Part shown: positions 5,237 to 6,912 of the stretch, piece by piece
Layout: each line of letters opens with the position of its first letter
How positions within the stretch are numbered: position 1 is the stretch's first letter
From: AM-2324 sp042091035
GTDB lineage: Bacteria > Bacteroidota > Bacteroidia > Chitinophagales > Saprospiraceae
DNA: 6,912 nucleotides
Direction: 5' to 3'
Assembly (NCBI GenBank): GCA_042091035.1
Contig: JBELIG010000174.1
Span: 1 to 6,912 of the forward strand
Notes under the pieces: generated by a model
Seen by the model: the letters and a program-made list of their open reading frames with translations, nothing else
The model's database searches: none
What the model was told of the DNA's origin: nothing
Program-made: the position numbers and the translations under genes

Positions 5237-6912
5237 ATGAGACCGAATATAAGCTACCTTTTAATTACATTCCTTCTTTGTGCTGTAATAGGTCGAGCTC
5301 AAAGTGTGCAATGTGTAGTAAAAGTTGTAGATGCAAAAAGTAATGCTGCAATTAATGCCTCAGTGTGGGATGAGATTAATTCCAATTATTACGAAGTTGA
5401 TAAATTTGGTAATTGTGTTATTCCATCAGTGGGTAAAGACAGTCTTAGTCTTACTATCTTTTGCGAGACCTATGCAAGTCAAACCCTTTTTGTACCGGTA
5501 ACCAAGGATACTTTTGTAGTCTTAATGAACCCTCTACTAGTAGAGTTGGAGGATTTTGTTATTGTTTCTGAAGGTCGAAGTCAGTTGGTTCAAAAGTTGA
5601 ATAATGTAAGAGGTATGGGCGTCTATGCTGGTAAGAAGTCAGAACTTCTGCTCATGCGAAATTTTAAAGGCAATAATGCTTCTAACAATGCAAGAGAAAT
5701 CTTTGCTTCTATCCCCGGTTTAAATATTTGGGAAAATGATGCATCAGGCTTACAACTCAATATAGGAGCAAGAGGTTTGGATCCAAATCGAACGGCACAC
5801 TTCAATACAAGGCAGAACGGATATGATATTAGTGCCGATGCCCTTGGATATCCAGAGACCTATTATACACCGCCAGTTCAAGCCCTTAAGCAAATTGAAA
5901 TTGTTCGTGGAGCAGCTTCTCTCCAGTTTGGGCCGCAGTTTGGAGGTATGCTCAATTTTGTGCTAAAAGATGAAAGTAAAAAGCCATTTTCATTTGAAAC
6001 GATCAATAGCATTAGTTCCAATGCTCAGATATCAAGCTACAATGCTATTGGAGGTACTAAAGGTGTATGGAAGTATTATGCATATGGTTTTTTTAAAAGA
6101 GGAGATGGATACAGACCCAATTCTGCCTTTGAGCAAAGACTTGGTTTTGGGCGGATTGCATACAACAGAAAGCGCTTGAAAGTTAGACTGGAGCATACCG
6201 CTATGGATTATTTGGCCCAATTACCTGGGGGGCTTGTTGACTTTGAATTTGAGACAGATCCCTTTTTATCTAAACGGTCTCGAAATTGGTTTTCTGTTAA
6301 TTGGAATCTTACAGGTCTTCAGCTTGATTATGCTATTACTCCAAGGACGAGGTTACAGAATAGAACTTTTATGCTCAATGCCAGCCGAAAGTCTGTTGGA
6401 GAGTTAGGGCCTATTAACAGACCAGATCCATTAAGTTTTCGAGATTTGATCATTGGTACATATAGGAATTTAGGCTCAGAATTTCGTTTTTTACATCAGT
6501 ACAAAATGAAGGAAGCACTTAATACCATGCTTGTCGGTTTTAGATGGTATAGTGGTGATACTAGAAATAAGCAGGGTTTTGCAAATGCTAGTGAGGATGC
6601 TAGTTTTGAATTTTTGAATCCAGCCGAGCCCCAGATTTCTTCCTATCGTTTTCCGGGTTCTAATCTTGCTTTTTTTGCAGAGCACGTATTTAATTTCTCA
6701 GATAAATTATATATCAGCCCAGGTTTTAGATTGGAGCAGATAATAACTCGTGCAAATGGCTACTATTACAATAGGGTTTATGCAGGGAGTGAACTAATAT
6801 TTGAGGAACGACGAGAACGAGAACTCTCTAGTCCAAGGACGTTTCCATTGTTTGGTATGGGCATAGCATATAAGATAGGGGATGATCTCCGAAAGGAAAT
6901 TTATTTGAATGG
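5237..6912 (+). CDS. FecA-like TonB-dependent outer-membrane receptor (5' part, runs off the window)
   Basis: The frame opens at ATG 5237 and stays open for 558 codons to the window end; family members are usually about 750-800 residues, so the C-terminal part of the barrel is missing. Such receptors import a ligand, typically a ferric complex, across the outer membrane using TonB-ExbBD energy. Residues 1-21 form a signal peptide. A carboxypeptidase-regulatory-like beta domain follows (about 24-100), ending in LEDFVIVSEG (104-113), a candidate TonB-box region. The plug (about 125-245) contains REIFASIPGLNIWE (153-166), NIGARGLDPNRT (175-186), NTRQNGYDISADALGYP (190-206) and IEIVRGAASLQFGPQFGGMLNF (220-241), close to the FecA-type pattern. 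Barrel strands begin near 250. There is no N-terminal signalling (STN) domain, so transcriptional signalling through a FecIR-type pair is not expected. The ATG lies 3 bp after the HTTM stop. The ligand is not determinable from sequence; ferric citrate or another siderophore is only a family-based guess. Confidence 0.93.
   Translation, partial: MRPNISYLLITFLLCAVIGRAQSVQCVVKVVDAKSNAAINASVWDEINSNYYEVDKFGNCVIPSVGKDSLSLTIFCETYASQTLFVPVTKDTFVVLMNPLLVELEDFVIVSEGRSQLVQKLNNVRGMGVYAGKKSELLLMRNFKGNNASNNAREIFASIPGLNIWENDASGLQLNIGARGLDPNRTAHFNTRQNGYDISADALGYPETYYTPPVQALKQIEIVRGAASLQFGPQFGGMLNFVLKDESKKPFSFETINSISSNAQISSYNAIGGTKGVWKYYAYGFFKRGDGYRPNSAFEQRLGFGRIAYNRKRLKVRLEHTAMDYLAQLPGGLVDFEFETDPFLSKRSRNWFSVNWNLTGLQLDYAITPRTRLQNRTFMLNASRKSVGELGPINRPDPLSFRDLIIGTYRNLGSEFRFLHQYKMKEALNTMLVGFRWYSGDTRNKQGFANASEDASFEFLNPAEPQISSYRFPGSNLAFFAEHVFNFSDKLYISPGFRLEQIITRANGYYYNRVYAGSELIFEERRERELSSPRTFPLFGMGIAYKIGDDLRKEIYLN

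Noticed and set aside
5970..6179. Plus-strand frame of 69 codons
   Set aside because: It lies inside the TonB receptor in another frame; the receptor frame shows clear plug and barrel sequence throughout.
1..6912. tRNA, rRNA, CRISPR arrays, insertion sequences and long repeats
   Set aside because: No cloverleaf-like sequence, repeated spacer pattern, transposase frame or long repeat was seen on either strand.

Overview
The window looks like chromosome from a Bacteroidota bacterium, most likely a marine or environmental Cytophagales or Flavobacteriia member; I cannot place it more precisely. The signs are the AT-rich base composition, the TAnnTTTG-type promoter, A/T-rich leaders with no clear Shine-Dalgarno sequence, lipoproteins with acidic residues just after the lipidated cysteine, and a TonB-dependent receptor with an N-terminal carboxypeptidase-regulatory-like domain.

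Layout: positions 1-182 are an intergenic region that may hold the first 14 codons of an unidentified leftward gene. Positions 183-1481 encode a complete aspartate kinase, a housekeeping enzyme of amino-acid biosynthesis that starts with GTG. A 109-bp intergenic region (1482-1590) follows, with a well-formed Bacteroidota promoter, a Fur-box-like sequence between its two elements and a small inverted repeat near the expected transcription start.

From that promoter runs a four-gene rightward cluster. It encodes a DUF4856 lipoprotein (1591-2706), an imelysin-family lipoprotein (2767-3867), an integral-membrane HTTM protein related to vitamin K-dependent gamma-glutamyl carboxylase (3896-5233), and a FecA-like TonB-dependent outer-membrane receptor (5237 to beyond the window end). 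Gaps are 60, 28 and 3 bp. The first gap contains a perfect 13-bp stem-loop and no recognisable new promoter, which suggests the lipoprotein gene is expressed above the genes downstream.

The most economical reading is a metal-acquisition module, probably for iron. The TonB-dependent receptor is the outer-membrane gate. The two lipoproteins, both with a CSSDD start, are probably displayed at the cell surface as metal- or ligand-binding partners. The HTTM protein, which keeps the lysine and histidine that match catalytic residues of the human carboxylase, is the unexplained enzyme. A testable idea is that it modifies glutamates in one of the co-encoded secreted proteins, or acts on the ligand. 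The imelysin lacks the family's GxHxxE metal motif (it has GFPAMD), while its DUF4856 partner carries an EHHWDE motif, so metal binding may have been divided between the two.
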